Of a stretch of 5,409 bases of DNA, positions 1 to 5,218 are shown in pieces. The notes below the pieces were generated by a model. It saw only the letters and a list, made by a program, of their open reading frames with translations, was not told the DNA's origin and ran no database searches. This DNA comes from Bifidobacteriaceae bacterium. Its GTDB lineage: Bacteria > Actinomycetota > Actinomycetes > Actinomycetales > WQXJ01. A program made the translations under genes and the position numbers. Each line of letters begins with the position of its first letter. Position 1 is the stretch's first letter. The stretch spans positions 1-5,409 of the forward strand of contig JAITIG010000039.1 in NCBI GenBank assembly GCA_031279575.1. The letters are read 5' to 3'.

Positions 1-1335
1 GACCCGCTCTTGGCGCATCGAGTCGCGGTGGCGGATGGTGGCGGCCTCGTCTTGGAGGGTGTCGAAGTCGACGGTGACGCACAGCGGCGTGCCGATCTCG
101 TCTTGGCGCCGGTAGCGCCGCCCGATGGCGCCCGCGTCGTCGAACTCGATGTTCCAGTGTTTGCGCAGCTCGGCGGCCAGATCGCGGGCTTTGGGCGAAA
201 GATCGGCGTGGCGCGAGAGCGGCAAGACGGCCGCTTTGACCGGCGCCAGGCGGGCGTCGAGGCGCAGGACCGTCCGCTTGTCGACGCCGCCTTTGGTGTT
301 GGGCGCCTCGTCCTCGGCGTAGGCGTCGACCAGGAAGGCCATCACCGAGCGCGACAGCCCGGCGGCCGGCTCGATCACATACGGCGTGTAGCGCTCGCCG
401 CTGGCCTGGTCGAACACGCTCAGGTCCTGCCCCGAGTGCTGGGAGTGGGTGGTCAGGTCGAAGTCGGTGCGGTTGGCCACCCCCTCCAACTCGCCCCACT
501 GGCTGCCTTGGAAGCCGAAGCGGTACTCGATGTCCACCGTGCGCTTGGAGTAGTGGGACAGCTTTTCTTTGGGGTGCTCGTAGTGGCGCAGGTTGGCCGG
601 TTTGATGCCGAGGTCGGTGTACCAGGCGGTGCGCTGGTCGATCCAATACTGGTGCCATTCCTCGTCGGTGCCGGGCACGACAAAGAACTCCATCTCCATC
701 TGCTCGAACTCCCGGGTGCGGAAGATGAAGTTGCCGGGCGTGATCTCGTTGCGGAACGACTTCCCCACTTGCCCGATGCCGAAGGGCGGCTTTTTGCGCG
801 AGGAGGCCAGCACGTTGGCGAAGTTGACGAAGATGCCCTGGGCGGTCTCGGGGCGCAGGTAGTGCAGGCCCTTGTCGTCTTCGACCGGGCCCAGGTAGGT
901 GCGCAGCAGGCCGGAGAACTGCTTCGGCTCGGTCCACTGCCCCCGGGCGCCGCAGGCCGGGCAGGGCAGGCCGGCCAGGCCGCCTTCGGGCGGGCGGCCT
1001 TTGCGCTGGGCGAACTCGTCCACCAAGGTGTCCTCGCGGAAGCGCTTGTGGCAGTTGGTGCATTCGATCAGCGGGTCGGTGAACACGGCCACATGCCCGG
1101 AGGCCTCCCAGACTTGGCGCGGCAAGATGACCGAGGAGTCCAGCCCCACCACGTCCTCGCGGGCGGTCACCATGGTGTGCCACCACTGCCGTTTGATGTT
1201 CTCCTTCAGCTCCACGCCCAGCGGGCCGTAGTCCCAGGCCGAGCGGGTGCCGCCGTAGATCTCGCCGCAGGGGTAGACCAGCCCGCGGCGCTTGGCCAGC
1301 GAGATGACTTGGTCGATGGTGGAGGAAGGAGCCAT
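1..1335 (-). CDS. glyS: Glycyl-tRNA synthetase, single-chain alpha2 type (3' end outside window)
   Basis: Cytoplasmic class II aminoacyl-tRNA synthetase that charges tRNA-Gly with glycine using ATP. The minus strand is open without a stop from the ATG at 1335-1333 to base 1, giving 445 codons. Family members are about 460 residues, so only about 15-20 C-terminal residues are missing. Visible features: an N-terminus with [14 protein letters not shown] and DYGPLG; a probable zinc ribbon formed by Cys92/Cys95 (CTNC) and Cys125/Cys128 (CPAC); motif 2 as FRNEITP (194-200) followed by [14 protein letters not shown] (205-218); and motif 3 as [14 protein letters not shown] (322 onward, Arg329). This is the one-polypeptide form, not the split GlyQ/GlyS form. 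The start is the first ATG and is followed directly by the conserved N-terminus. No Shine-Dalgarno precedes it; bases before the ATG read TTTCCTCCC. It diverges from znuA across 56 bp. Identification is very secure. Confidence 0.97.
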   Translation of the reverse strand, partial: MAPSSTIDQVISLAKRRGLVYPCGEIYGGTRSAWDYGPLGVELKENIKRQWWHTMVTAREDVVGLDSSVILPRQVWEASGHVAVFTDPLIECTNCHKRFREDTLVDEFAQRKGRPPEGGLAGLPCPACGARGQWTEPKQFSGLLRTYLGPVEDDKGLHYLRPETAQGIFVNFANVLASSRKKPPFGIGQVGKSFRNEITPGNFIFRTREFEQMEMEFFVVPGTDEEWHQYWIDQRTAWYTDLGIKPANLRHYEHPKEKLSHYSKRTVDIEYRFGFQGSQWGELEGVANRTDFDLTTHSQHSGQDLSVFDQASGERYTPYVIEPAAGLSRSVMAFLVDAYAEDEAPNTKGGVDKRTVLRLDARLAPVKAAVLPLSRHADLSPKARDLAAELRKHWNIEFDDAGAIGRRYRRQDEIGTPLCVTVDFDTLQDEAATIRHRDSMRQERV

Positions 1336-1343
1336 GGGAGGAA

Positions 1344-1349
1344 AGCTTA
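1344..1349 (-). promoter_or_regulatory. Candidate -10 box for glyS (TAAGCT)
   Basis: Read on the minus strand, TAAGCT fits the loose TANNNT pattern of actinobacterial -10 elements. It lies 8 nt before the glyS ATG, so transcription would begin at or within a base or two of the start codon, giving a leaderless message. This agrees with the missing Shine-Dalgarno. No convincing -35 is seen 16-18 bp upstream, so the call rests on one hexamer and its position. Confidence 0.3.
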
Positions 1350-1355
1350 TTGGAT

Positions 1356-1384
1356 TTGACCGGGCCCCATGCGCGGATGATAAT
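1356..1384 (+). promoter_or_regulatory. Sigma-A-type promoter of the znuACB-zur operon
   Basis: TTGACC at 1356-1361 (5 of 6 to TTGACA) and GATAAT at 1379-1384 (5 of 6 to TATAAT) are separated by exactly 17 bp, the optimal spacing. The -10 ends 7 nt before the GTG at 1392, so the predicted transcription start falls on or next to the start codon and the mRNA should be leaderless. It is the best promoter in the window and is striking in such GC-rich DNA. The -10 lies inside a Fur-family palindrome, which points to repression by metal-loaded Zur. Confidence 0.75.
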
Positions 1385-1392
1385 CGTTCGCG
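1372..1392. promoter_or_regulatory. Putative Zur (Fur-family) operator over the znuA -10
   Basis: A 21-bp imperfect palindrome is centred on A1382, with 8 of 10 base pairs symmetric: CGCG arms at 1372-1375 and 1389-1392 and a GAT-A-ATC core at 1379-1385. In the same register it matches the classical 19-bp Fur consensus (GATAATGATAATCATTATC) at 13 of 19 positions, including nine in a row (1377-1385). A shifted reading from 1378 gives a perfect TGATAAT half-site with a degenerate right half. It covers the -10 and the predicted start site of the znu operon, whose last gene encodes Zur, so autoregulated zinc-dependent repression is the natural reading. Zur rather than Fur as the binder is inferred from context. 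Confidence 0.65.
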
Positions 1393-2276
1393 TGTTTGAG
1401 ATCCCGCCGCGCCCAGCCGCCGCCACCGCCCTCGCCCTAACCCTAGCCGCCGCCAGCTTGACCGGGTGCGCCGCCCCGGCCGGCTCCACCGACCCCGCCG
1501 GCGCCGGCGGCCCGCAGGTGGTGGCCTCCTTCTACCCCTTGCAGTGGCTCGCCCAGGAGATCGCCGGGGCGCAGGTGCCCGTCGCCAGCCTGACCCCGGC
1601 GGGCGCCGAGCCCCACGACGCCGAGCTCGAGCTGTCCCAAGTCTCCGCCCTGGGCCAGGCCGACCTCCTGGTCACCCTGGCCGGCTTCCAAGCCGCCGTG
1701 GACGATGCCGTGGCCGCCAACCCCCCGGCGCAGGCGCTCGACCTGGGCCCGATCGTGGGCCTGGAGGGGGACGACCCCCACTTCTGGCTCGACCCGACCC
1801 GCCTGGCCCTGGCCGCCGACCCGATCGCCGAGGCCCTGGCCGAGGCCGACCCGCCGGGCGCGGCGGGCTACCGCGAGCGGGCCGAGGGCGTCCGGGCGCA
1901 GCTGGCCGAGCTCGACTCCGAGCTGGCGGCCGGCCTGGCGCCGTTCGCGGGCGCGCCGCTGGTGACCACCCACGCCGCCTTCAACTACTTCGCCGCCCGC
2001 TACAACCTGGTCCAACTGGCCGTCTCCGGGATAGACCCGGAGGCCGAGCCCACCCCCGCCCGCCTGGCGGAGGTCAAGCAGCAGATCGGCGACCTGCCGG
2101 TGGCCACGATCTACTTCGAGGAGCTGGCCTCGCCCAAGACGGCCGAGGCCATCGCCGGCGACCTGGGGCTGGCCACCGGGCGGCTCGACCCGATCGAGAC
2201 GGACAGCGGCGGCGGCTACCTGGCGGCCATGCGCTCCAACCTGGCGGCCTTGGAGGCGGGGCTGGTCCAACCGTGA
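1392..2276 (+). CDS. znuA: Zinc ABC transporter substrate-binding lipoprotein (ZnuA-like, cluster A-I)
   Basis: Extracytoplasmic receptor that captures Zn2+ (or a similar divalent metal) and delivers it to the ZnuBC importer. It has 294 residues from GTG 1392. A lipoprotein signal peptide ends in lipobox LTGC with Cys26 as the predicted lipidated residue, so the protein is membrane-anchored. Metal ligands expected for the family are visible: His75 (AEPHD), His130 (DPHFWLDP), His194 (TTHAAFNY) and an acidic residue near the C-terminus (GRLDPIETD, Asp266/Glu269 region). The histidine-rich loop usual in ZnuA between the first two ligands is absent; that stretch ends in LEGDD. The start was chosen because GTG 1392 sits at the predicted transcription start. 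ATG 1377 is in frame but inside the operator, and TTG 1350 lies upstream of the -35 box. Its stop overlaps the znuC start by 4 nt (GTGA). Manganese cannot be excluded from sequence alone; the Zur context favours zinc. Confidence 0.93.
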   Translation: MFEIPPRPAAATALALTLAAASLTGCAAPAGSTDPAGAGGPQVVASFYPLQWLAQEIAGAQVPVASLTPAGAEPHDAELELSQVSALGQADLLVTLAGFQAAVDDAVAANPPAQALDLGPIVGLEGDDPHFWLDPTRLALAADPIAEALAEADPPGAAGYRERAEGVRAQLAELDSELAAGLAPFAGAPLVTTHAAFNYFAARYNLVQLAVSGIDPEAEPTPARLAEVKQQIGDLPVATIYFEELASPKTAEAIAGDLGLATGRLDPIETDSGGGYLAAMRSNLAALEAGLVQP

Positions 2277-3022
2277 CGGCGCTGGCCCAAGCGGCCGGCC
2301 TGAGCGTGGCGCTGGGGGGCCACCCGGTGCTGCGGGACTTGAGCCTCAGATTGGGCCAAGGCGAGCGCGTCGCCCTGCTGGGGGCGAACGGCTCCGGCAA
2401 GTCCACCCTGGTCAAAGCGCTGCTGGGGCTGGTGGCGCCAAGCGGCGGCACGGTGCGATTGTTTGGCCAGGCGCCGGGGCGGGCGGTGCCGTGGGGGCGG
2501 CTGGCCTATGTGCCGCAGGATTCGCCGGCCGGCGCCGGGGTGCCGACCTCCGCCTTGGAGATTGTGCTGGCGGGCCAGCTGACCGGGCGGCGCCCCTTCC
2601 CGCCCCGAGGCGCCAAGACCCGCGCCCTGGCCGCCCTGGAGCAGGTTGGCCTGGGCCCGCTGGCGCGCCAGCGGGTGTCCGATTTGTCCGGCGGCCAGCG
2701 CCAGCGGGTGCTGTTGGCCCGGGCCCTGGCCCGCCAGCCGGAACTGCTCATCATGGACGAGCCGCTGGCCGGGGTGGACGCGGCCTCCCAGGCGGCGCTG
2801 GTGGAGGCGCTGCGCGCCATCGGCCGCCTGACCTGCCTGGTGGTGCTGCACGAGCCGGGCCCGTTCCGGGACTATTTGGAGCGCGGCGTGGTCCTGGCAG
2901 GCGGGCGGGTGGCGGCGGAAGGGCCCTTGGCCGAGGTGGCCCAGGGCCAGGCAACCCACCACCACCACGACCCGGCCGGGCAGCGCGGCTGGCGCGCCCC
3001 CGAATTGGACGTGCGGGCGTGA
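2273..3022 (+). CDS. znuC: Zinc ABC transporter ATP-binding protein (ZnuC-like)
   Basis: Cytoplasmic ATPase subunit that powers metal import through ZnuB. It has 249 residues, a normal length for the family. All nucleotide-binding motifs are intact: Walker A GANGSGKST (37-45), Q-loop Gln82 (YVPQD), signature LSGGQ (138-142), Walker B LLIMDE (158-163), D-loop around GVD (167-169) and H-loop His193 (VLHE). The C-terminal tail carries four consecutive histidines (229-232, THHHHD) beyond the ATPase core, a possible metal-binding or metal-sensing tail. The GTG start overlaps the znuA stop (GTGA, 2273-2276). GGAGG at 2252-2256 is the nearest purine-rich stretch, but 16 nt away is long for a Shine-Dalgarno, so translational coupling is likely. 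ABC ATPases of this branch serve Zn or Mn; zinc is inferred from the neighbouring zur. Confidence 0.94.
   Translation: MTALAQAAGLSVALGGHPVLRDLSLRLGQGERVALLGANGSGKSTLVKALLGLVAPSGGTVRLFGQAPGRAVPWGRLAYVPQDSPAGAGVPTSALEIVLAGQLTGRRPFPPRGAKTRALAALEQVGLGPLARQRVSDLSGGQRQRVLLARALARQPELLIMDEPLAGVDAASQAALVEALRAIGRLTCLVVLHEPGPFRDYLERGVVLAGGRVAAEGPLAEVAQGQATHHHHDPAGQRGWRAPELDVRA
2656..2675. repeat. Perfect 20-bp palindrome inside znuC
   Basis: Two 10-base arms (CCCGCTGGCG and its reverse complement) meet without a spacer, within codons for residues 128-134, just before the LSGGQ signature. It would form a cruciform or a loopless RNA hairpin only poorly. A related 7-bp stem (CCCGCTG, 3-nt loop, CAGCGGG) occurs at 3072-3088 near the znuB start. 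GC-rich codon use makes such symmetry fairly likely by chance. Confidence 0.4.
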
Positions 3023-3939
3023 GCGCGGGCGGGTTGGGCTACTGGGGCTACTGGTCCCAGATGCTGGGCGACCCGCTGATCCAGCGGGCGCTGGTGGTGG
3101 CCCTGCTGGTGGGCGCGGCCGCGCCGGTGGTGGGGACCTTCCTGGTGCAGCGCCGCCTCGCCCTGCTGGGCGATGGCGTGGGCCACGTGGCGCTGACGGG
3201 GGTGGCGCTGGGCTGGCTGATCGGCGCCGCGATGGGCTTGGCCCCGGGCGCGCTGGCCATCCCGGGGGCGGTGGCCGCCTCGGTGGTCGGGGCCGTCGCC
3301 ATCGAACTGGTGCGGGCTTCGGGCCGGGCCTCCGGCGACTTGGCCTTGGCGCTGCTGTTCTACGGCGGCATCGCCGGGGGGGCGGCCCTGATCAAGGTGG
3401 CGGGCGGGACCTCGGCCACTTTGGTGGCCTACTTGTTCGGCTCGCTGTCGACTTTGTCGCCATCGGATGTGGCCACCACGGCCGTGCTGGCGGTCTTGAT
3501 TCTGGCGGCCGGGCTGGCGGGGCGCTGGGCGCTGTTCGCGGCCGGCTCCGACGAGCCGTTCGCCCGCGCCTGCGGCCTGCCCACCCGGGCTTGGAACGTG
3601 GCCTCGGCGGCGCTGGCGGCCTTGACCGTCACAGTCGCCATGCGGGTGGTGGGCTTGCTGCTGGTGAGCGCTTTGATGATTGTGCCGGTGGCGATCAGCC
3701 AGCTGGCGGCGCGGTCCTTCGGGCGGACCATGGCCTGGGCGGCGCTGCTGGGCGCGGCCCTGGGGGCGGCCGGGTTGGTGGCGGCGTATTGGTGCGATTT
3801 GCCGCCGGGGGCCACAATTGTGGTGTTGGCCATCGCCGTCTACGCGGCGGCGGCGGCCGGCAAGCCAGTCTTCGAGCGGGCGCGCGGCCGGCGGTCCACC
3901 GCCGGGGCGGCCCGGGCAGGTAGAAGGGACAGCGCATGA
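3019..3939 (+). CDS. znuB: Zinc ABC transporter permease (ZnuB-like, ABC-3 family)
   Basis: Integral membrane channel of the importer, 306 residues, strongly hydrophobic, with probably eight or nine membrane helices. The first helix spans about 22-43. It is followed by the ABC-3 hallmark LLGDGVGHVALTGVALG (49-65), whose His56 corresponds to the conserved histidine of Zn/Mn permeases. A later cytoplasmic stretch, SDEPFARACGLPTRAWN (about 177-193), matches the family's DE..AR..G coupling loop. Downstream, MRVVGLLLVSALMIVPVA is a conserved late helix. The C-terminal tail is short, basic and Arg-rich. The GTG at 3019 overlaps the znuC stop as GTGA with no strong Shine-Dalgarno, again indicating coupling; ATG 3061 (Met15) would be a less likely alternative. 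It would pair as a homodimer with two ZnuC subunits (family knowledge). Confidence 0.94.
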   Translation: MSAGGLGYWGYWSQMLGDPLIQRALVVALLVGAAAPVVGTFLVQRRLALLGDGVGHVALTGVALGWLIGAAMGLAPGALAIPGAVAASVVGAVAIELVRASGRASGDLALALLFYGGIAGGAALIKVAGGTSATLVAYLFGSLSTLSPSDVATTAVLAVLILAAGLAGRWALFAAGSDEPFARACGLPTRAWNVASAALAALTVTVAMRVVGLLLVSALMIVPVAISQLAARSFGRTMAWAALLGAALGAAGLVAAYWCDLPPGATIVVLAIAVYAAAAAGKPVFERARGRRSTAGAARAGRRDSA

Positions 3940-4328
3940 CTCATCGCAGCGGCGCCCGGGCCAGGGGCCTGGTGTTGGAGGCGCTGCGCCGGGCCGGGGC
4001 CTTTCGCTCCGCCCAGGCGCTGCATTTGGAGTTGGCCGCGGCCGGCCAGCGCGTCTCGCTGGCCACGGTCTACCGCAACTTGCAGGCCTTGGCCCTGGAG
4101 GGGCAGGTGGACCAGGTGGACGGCGCGGAGACGCTCTACCGGGTGTGCGGCGAGGAGGGCCACCACCACCATGTGGTGTGCCGGGCTTGCGGCGCCTCGG
4201 CGGTCGCGGACGGCCCCGATTTTGAGGCTTGGGCCGAGCAGGTGGCCCGCGCCGCGGGGTTCACGCAGGTCAGGCACTCGCTGGAGATCACGGGCCTGTG
4301 CCCGGCCTGCCGGGTGGGCCCGGCTTAG
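3936..4328 (+). CDS. zur: Zinc uptake regulator, Fur family (Zur)
   Basis: DNA-binding repressor that, when zinc-loaded, shuts off zinc uptake genes. It has 130 residues. The winged-helix domain contains the family helix SLATVYRNLQAL (41-52). The zinc sites known from S. coelicolor and M. tuberculosis Zur have counterparts. The structural site is Cys82/Cys85 (CRAC) with Cys122/Cys125 (CPAC). The regulatory sites would use Cys71, the His76-79 cluster (GHHHHVVC), Glu97 and His114. The M-site aspartate is probably Asp59, in a loop about two residues shorter than in those homologues. This ligand set favours Zur over Fur, Mur or Nur. ATG 3936 overlaps the znuB stop (ATGA), with AGAAGGGA at 3922-3929 as a reasonable ribosome-binding site. 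As last gene of the operon it should be repressed through the operator at 1372-1392. Its TAG overlaps the uppS stop on the other strand. Confidence 0.95.
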   Translation: MTHRSGARARGLVLEALRRAGAFRSAQALHLELAAAGQRVSLATVYRNLQALALEGQVDQVDGAETLYRVCGEEGHHHHVVCRACGASAVADGPDFEAWAEQVARAAGFTQVRHSLEITGLCPACRVGPA

Positions 4329-4357
4329 GCGGCGCCGTAGCGCCTGGCCCGCCCGGC
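4309..4357. terminator. Inverted repeat straddling the zur/uppS stops; possible bidirectional terminator
   Basis: Arms at 4309-4320 and 4346-4357 pair over 12 bp with one G-U wobble in the plus-strand RNA (the same pair is a C-A mismatch in the minus-strand RNA). The loop of about 25 nt spans both stop codons and holds either three further pairs (4322-4324 with 4342-4344) or a small 5-bp hairpin with a CGTA loop (4331-4344). It sits exactly where a bidirectional terminator is needed between convergent genes. No U-tract follows on either side, so it is not a classical intrinsic terminator, though U-poor hairpins are common at actinobacterial gene ends. It is built entirely from the last codons of zur and uppS. 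Confidence 0.5.
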
Positions 4358-5140
4358 GTATTGGGCGATGCCGTCCCACAGGTCCCGCCGGTCGACGTCC
4401 GGCCACAGTTTGTCGGTGAAGACCAGCTCGGCGTAGGCCGATTCCCAGAGCAGGAAGTTTGACAGCCGCGCCTCGCCGCTGGTGCGCCAGAACAGGTCCA
4501 CCTCCGGGGTGGCCAGGTTCCGCCCCAGCCGCTCCTCGCTCAGGGCCCGCTCCACCAGCTGCCCGATGCCGTCCGCCCGCTGCTCCGGGTCCGCCGGCAG
4601 GGCGGGCGGCCCGTCCGCCCAGGCCTCGGCCAGGGCGGTTTGGACGGCTTGGCGGGCGGCCCGGGCGATCTCGGCCCGGCCGCCGTAGTTGACGCACAGG
4701 GTCAGGTTGAGCCCGGTGTTGGCCCGGGTCAGCTCGACGGCCTGCTCCAGTTCCCTAATGACCGAGGGCCACAGGCGCTCCGCCTGGCCGGCCCAGTGGA
4801 TGCGAACGTTCCAAGAGTGGAACAGGTCGCGCCTCCGGCGCAGCACCTGACGCGAATAGCCCATTAGGAACCGCACCTCAGAAGGCGATCGCTTCCAGTT
4901 CTCGGTGGAGAAGGCGTAGGCTGAGAGCCAGCCCACGCCAGCTTCGATAGCCCCGGCCACAACCTCCACCAAAGCGTTCTCCCCCGCCCGGTGGCCCTCG
5001 GTGCGGGGCAGCCCCCGGGCCTTGGCCCAACGCCCGTTGCCGTCCATCACCACCGCCACATGGCGCGGCACGCGATCAGGCGGCAGCGCCGGCGCCCGGG
5101 CCCCGGAGGGATGCGGGGGAGGCAGCGCGGGCACCGCCAC
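4325..5140 (-). CDS. uppS: Z-isoprenyl (undecaprenyl/decaprenyl) diphosphate synthase
   Basis: cis-Prenyltransferase that extends an allylic diphosphate with isopentenyl diphosphate to make the polyprenyl carrier used in peptidoglycan and arabinogalactan-type wall synthesis; acts at the cytoplasmic membrane face. It has 271 residues from GTG 5140. Motifs: HVAVVMDGNGRWAK (27-40) with catalytic Asp33, TEGHRAG (47-53) with His50, YAFSTENW (75-82), NYGGRAEI, and DLFWRTSGEARLSNFLLW (215 onward; Arg219, Glu223) followed by AYAELVF and LWPDVDRRDLW. The last part resembles mycobacterial Rv2361c (recalled, not aligned). Chain length cannot be read from sequence. An in-frame TAG two codons upstream makes GTG 5140 the furthest start; the in-frame GTG 5134 fits the promoter better and gives 269 residues. 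The stop TAA overlaps the zur TAG. Codons at about 4975-4765 are richer in A/T third bases than the rest. Confidence 0.96.
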   Translation of the reverse strand: MAVPALPPPHPSGARAPALPPDRVPRHVAVVMDGNGRWAKARGLPRTEGHRAGENALVEVVAGAIEAGVGWLSAYAFSTENWKRSPSEVRFLMGYSRQVLRRRRDLFHSWNVRIHWAGQAERLWPSVIRELEQAVELTRANTGLNLTLCVNYGGRAEIARAARQAVQTALAEAWADGPPALPADPEQRADGIGQLVERALSEERLGRNLATPEVDLFWRTSGEARLSNFLLWESAYAELVFTDKLWPDVDRRDLWDGIAQYAGRARRYGAA

Positions 5141-5146
5141 AGCCTA
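5141..5146 (-). promoter_or_regulatory. Candidate -10 box for uppS (TAGGCT)
   Basis: On the minus strand TAGGCT fits TANNNT and lies directly before GTG 5140 and exactly 6 nt before the second in-frame GTG at 5134-5132. If used, transcription would start near GTG 5134, making the message leaderless and removing the upstream GTG from the mRNA. No -35 is recognisable in the GC tract upstream. The same hexamer supplies the in-frame TAG that closes the reading frame. Position and pattern only, so confidence is low. Confidence 0.3.
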
Positions 5147-5181
5147 GCCGGTCCCCGCCCCACCCGCCCCCGCCGCCCGCC

Positions 5182-5199
5182 CCTCGCGCGCCGCCGAGG
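5182..5199. repeat. Small inverted repeat in the uppS/lipoprotein divergent region
   Basis: CCTCG at 5182-5186 pairs with CGAGG at 5195-5199 around an 8-nt GC loop. It is the only distinct symmetric element in the 78-bp divergent region and lies 7 bp before the TAGGGT box. It could be a regulator site, but with a 5-bp stem in GC-rich DNA it could equally be chance. Confidence 0.2.
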
Positions 5200-5206
5200 C
5201 GGGGGC

Positions 5207-5212
5207 TAGGGT
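5207..5212 (+). promoter_or_regulatory. Candidate -10 box of the lipoprotein gene (TAGGGT)
   Basis: TAGGGT fits the actinobacterial TANNNT -10 pattern and ends 6 nt before GTG 5219, the spacing expected for a leaderless transcript starting on the GTG. No -35 is visible. The AGGG within it, 7 nt from the GTG, could instead act as a weak Shine-Dalgarno, so two readings of the same bases compete. Confidence 0.45.
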
Positions 5213-5218
5213 GAACGC

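Noticed and set aside
10..1359. Long open frame on the plus strand (449 codons)
   Set aside because: It lies antisense to glyS, whose minus-strand translation has unmistakable GlyRS motifs. The plus frame is low-complexity Gly/Ala/Val/Arg and is a by-product of G/C third positions.
1350..1391. Earlier znuA starts at TTG 1350 or ATG 1377
   Set aside because: TTG 1350 lies upstream of the -35 box and ATG 1377 overlaps the -10 and operator, so neither would be in the predicted mRNA. Starting at GTG 1392 also gives a normal 25-residue lipoprotein signal.
1436..1446. Telomere-like CCCTAACCCTA
   Set aside because: Less than two repeat units, within the coding sequence of the znuA signal peptide (Ala-Leu-Thr-Leu-Ala); coincidence.
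1500..1512. GCCGGCGCCGGC palindrome in znuA
   Set aside because: Simple GC-codon symmetry in the Ala/Gly linker after the lipobox; expected by chance.
1443..2270. Long minus-strand open frame opposite znuA
   Set aside because: Translation is Gly/Gln/Arg-rich with no motif; the plus strand encodes a lipobox and ZnuA metal ligands. Similar shadows opposite znuC (2216-2968) and zur/uppS (3840-4697) were discarded for the same reason.
1466..2272. In-frame extension of znuC upstream of 2273
   Set aside because: This part is an Arg/Gly/Pro-rich out-of-frame reading of znuA. The znuC homology starts at the GTG that overlaps the znuA stop.
2491..3018. In-frame extension of znuB upstream of 3019
   Set aside because: It is an out-of-frame reading of znuC; the hydrophobic permease begins after GTG 3019.
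4885..4892. HIP1-like octamer GCGATCGC
   Set aside because: A single copy inside uppS coding sequence. HIP1 is meaningful only when highly repeated, as in cyanobacteria.
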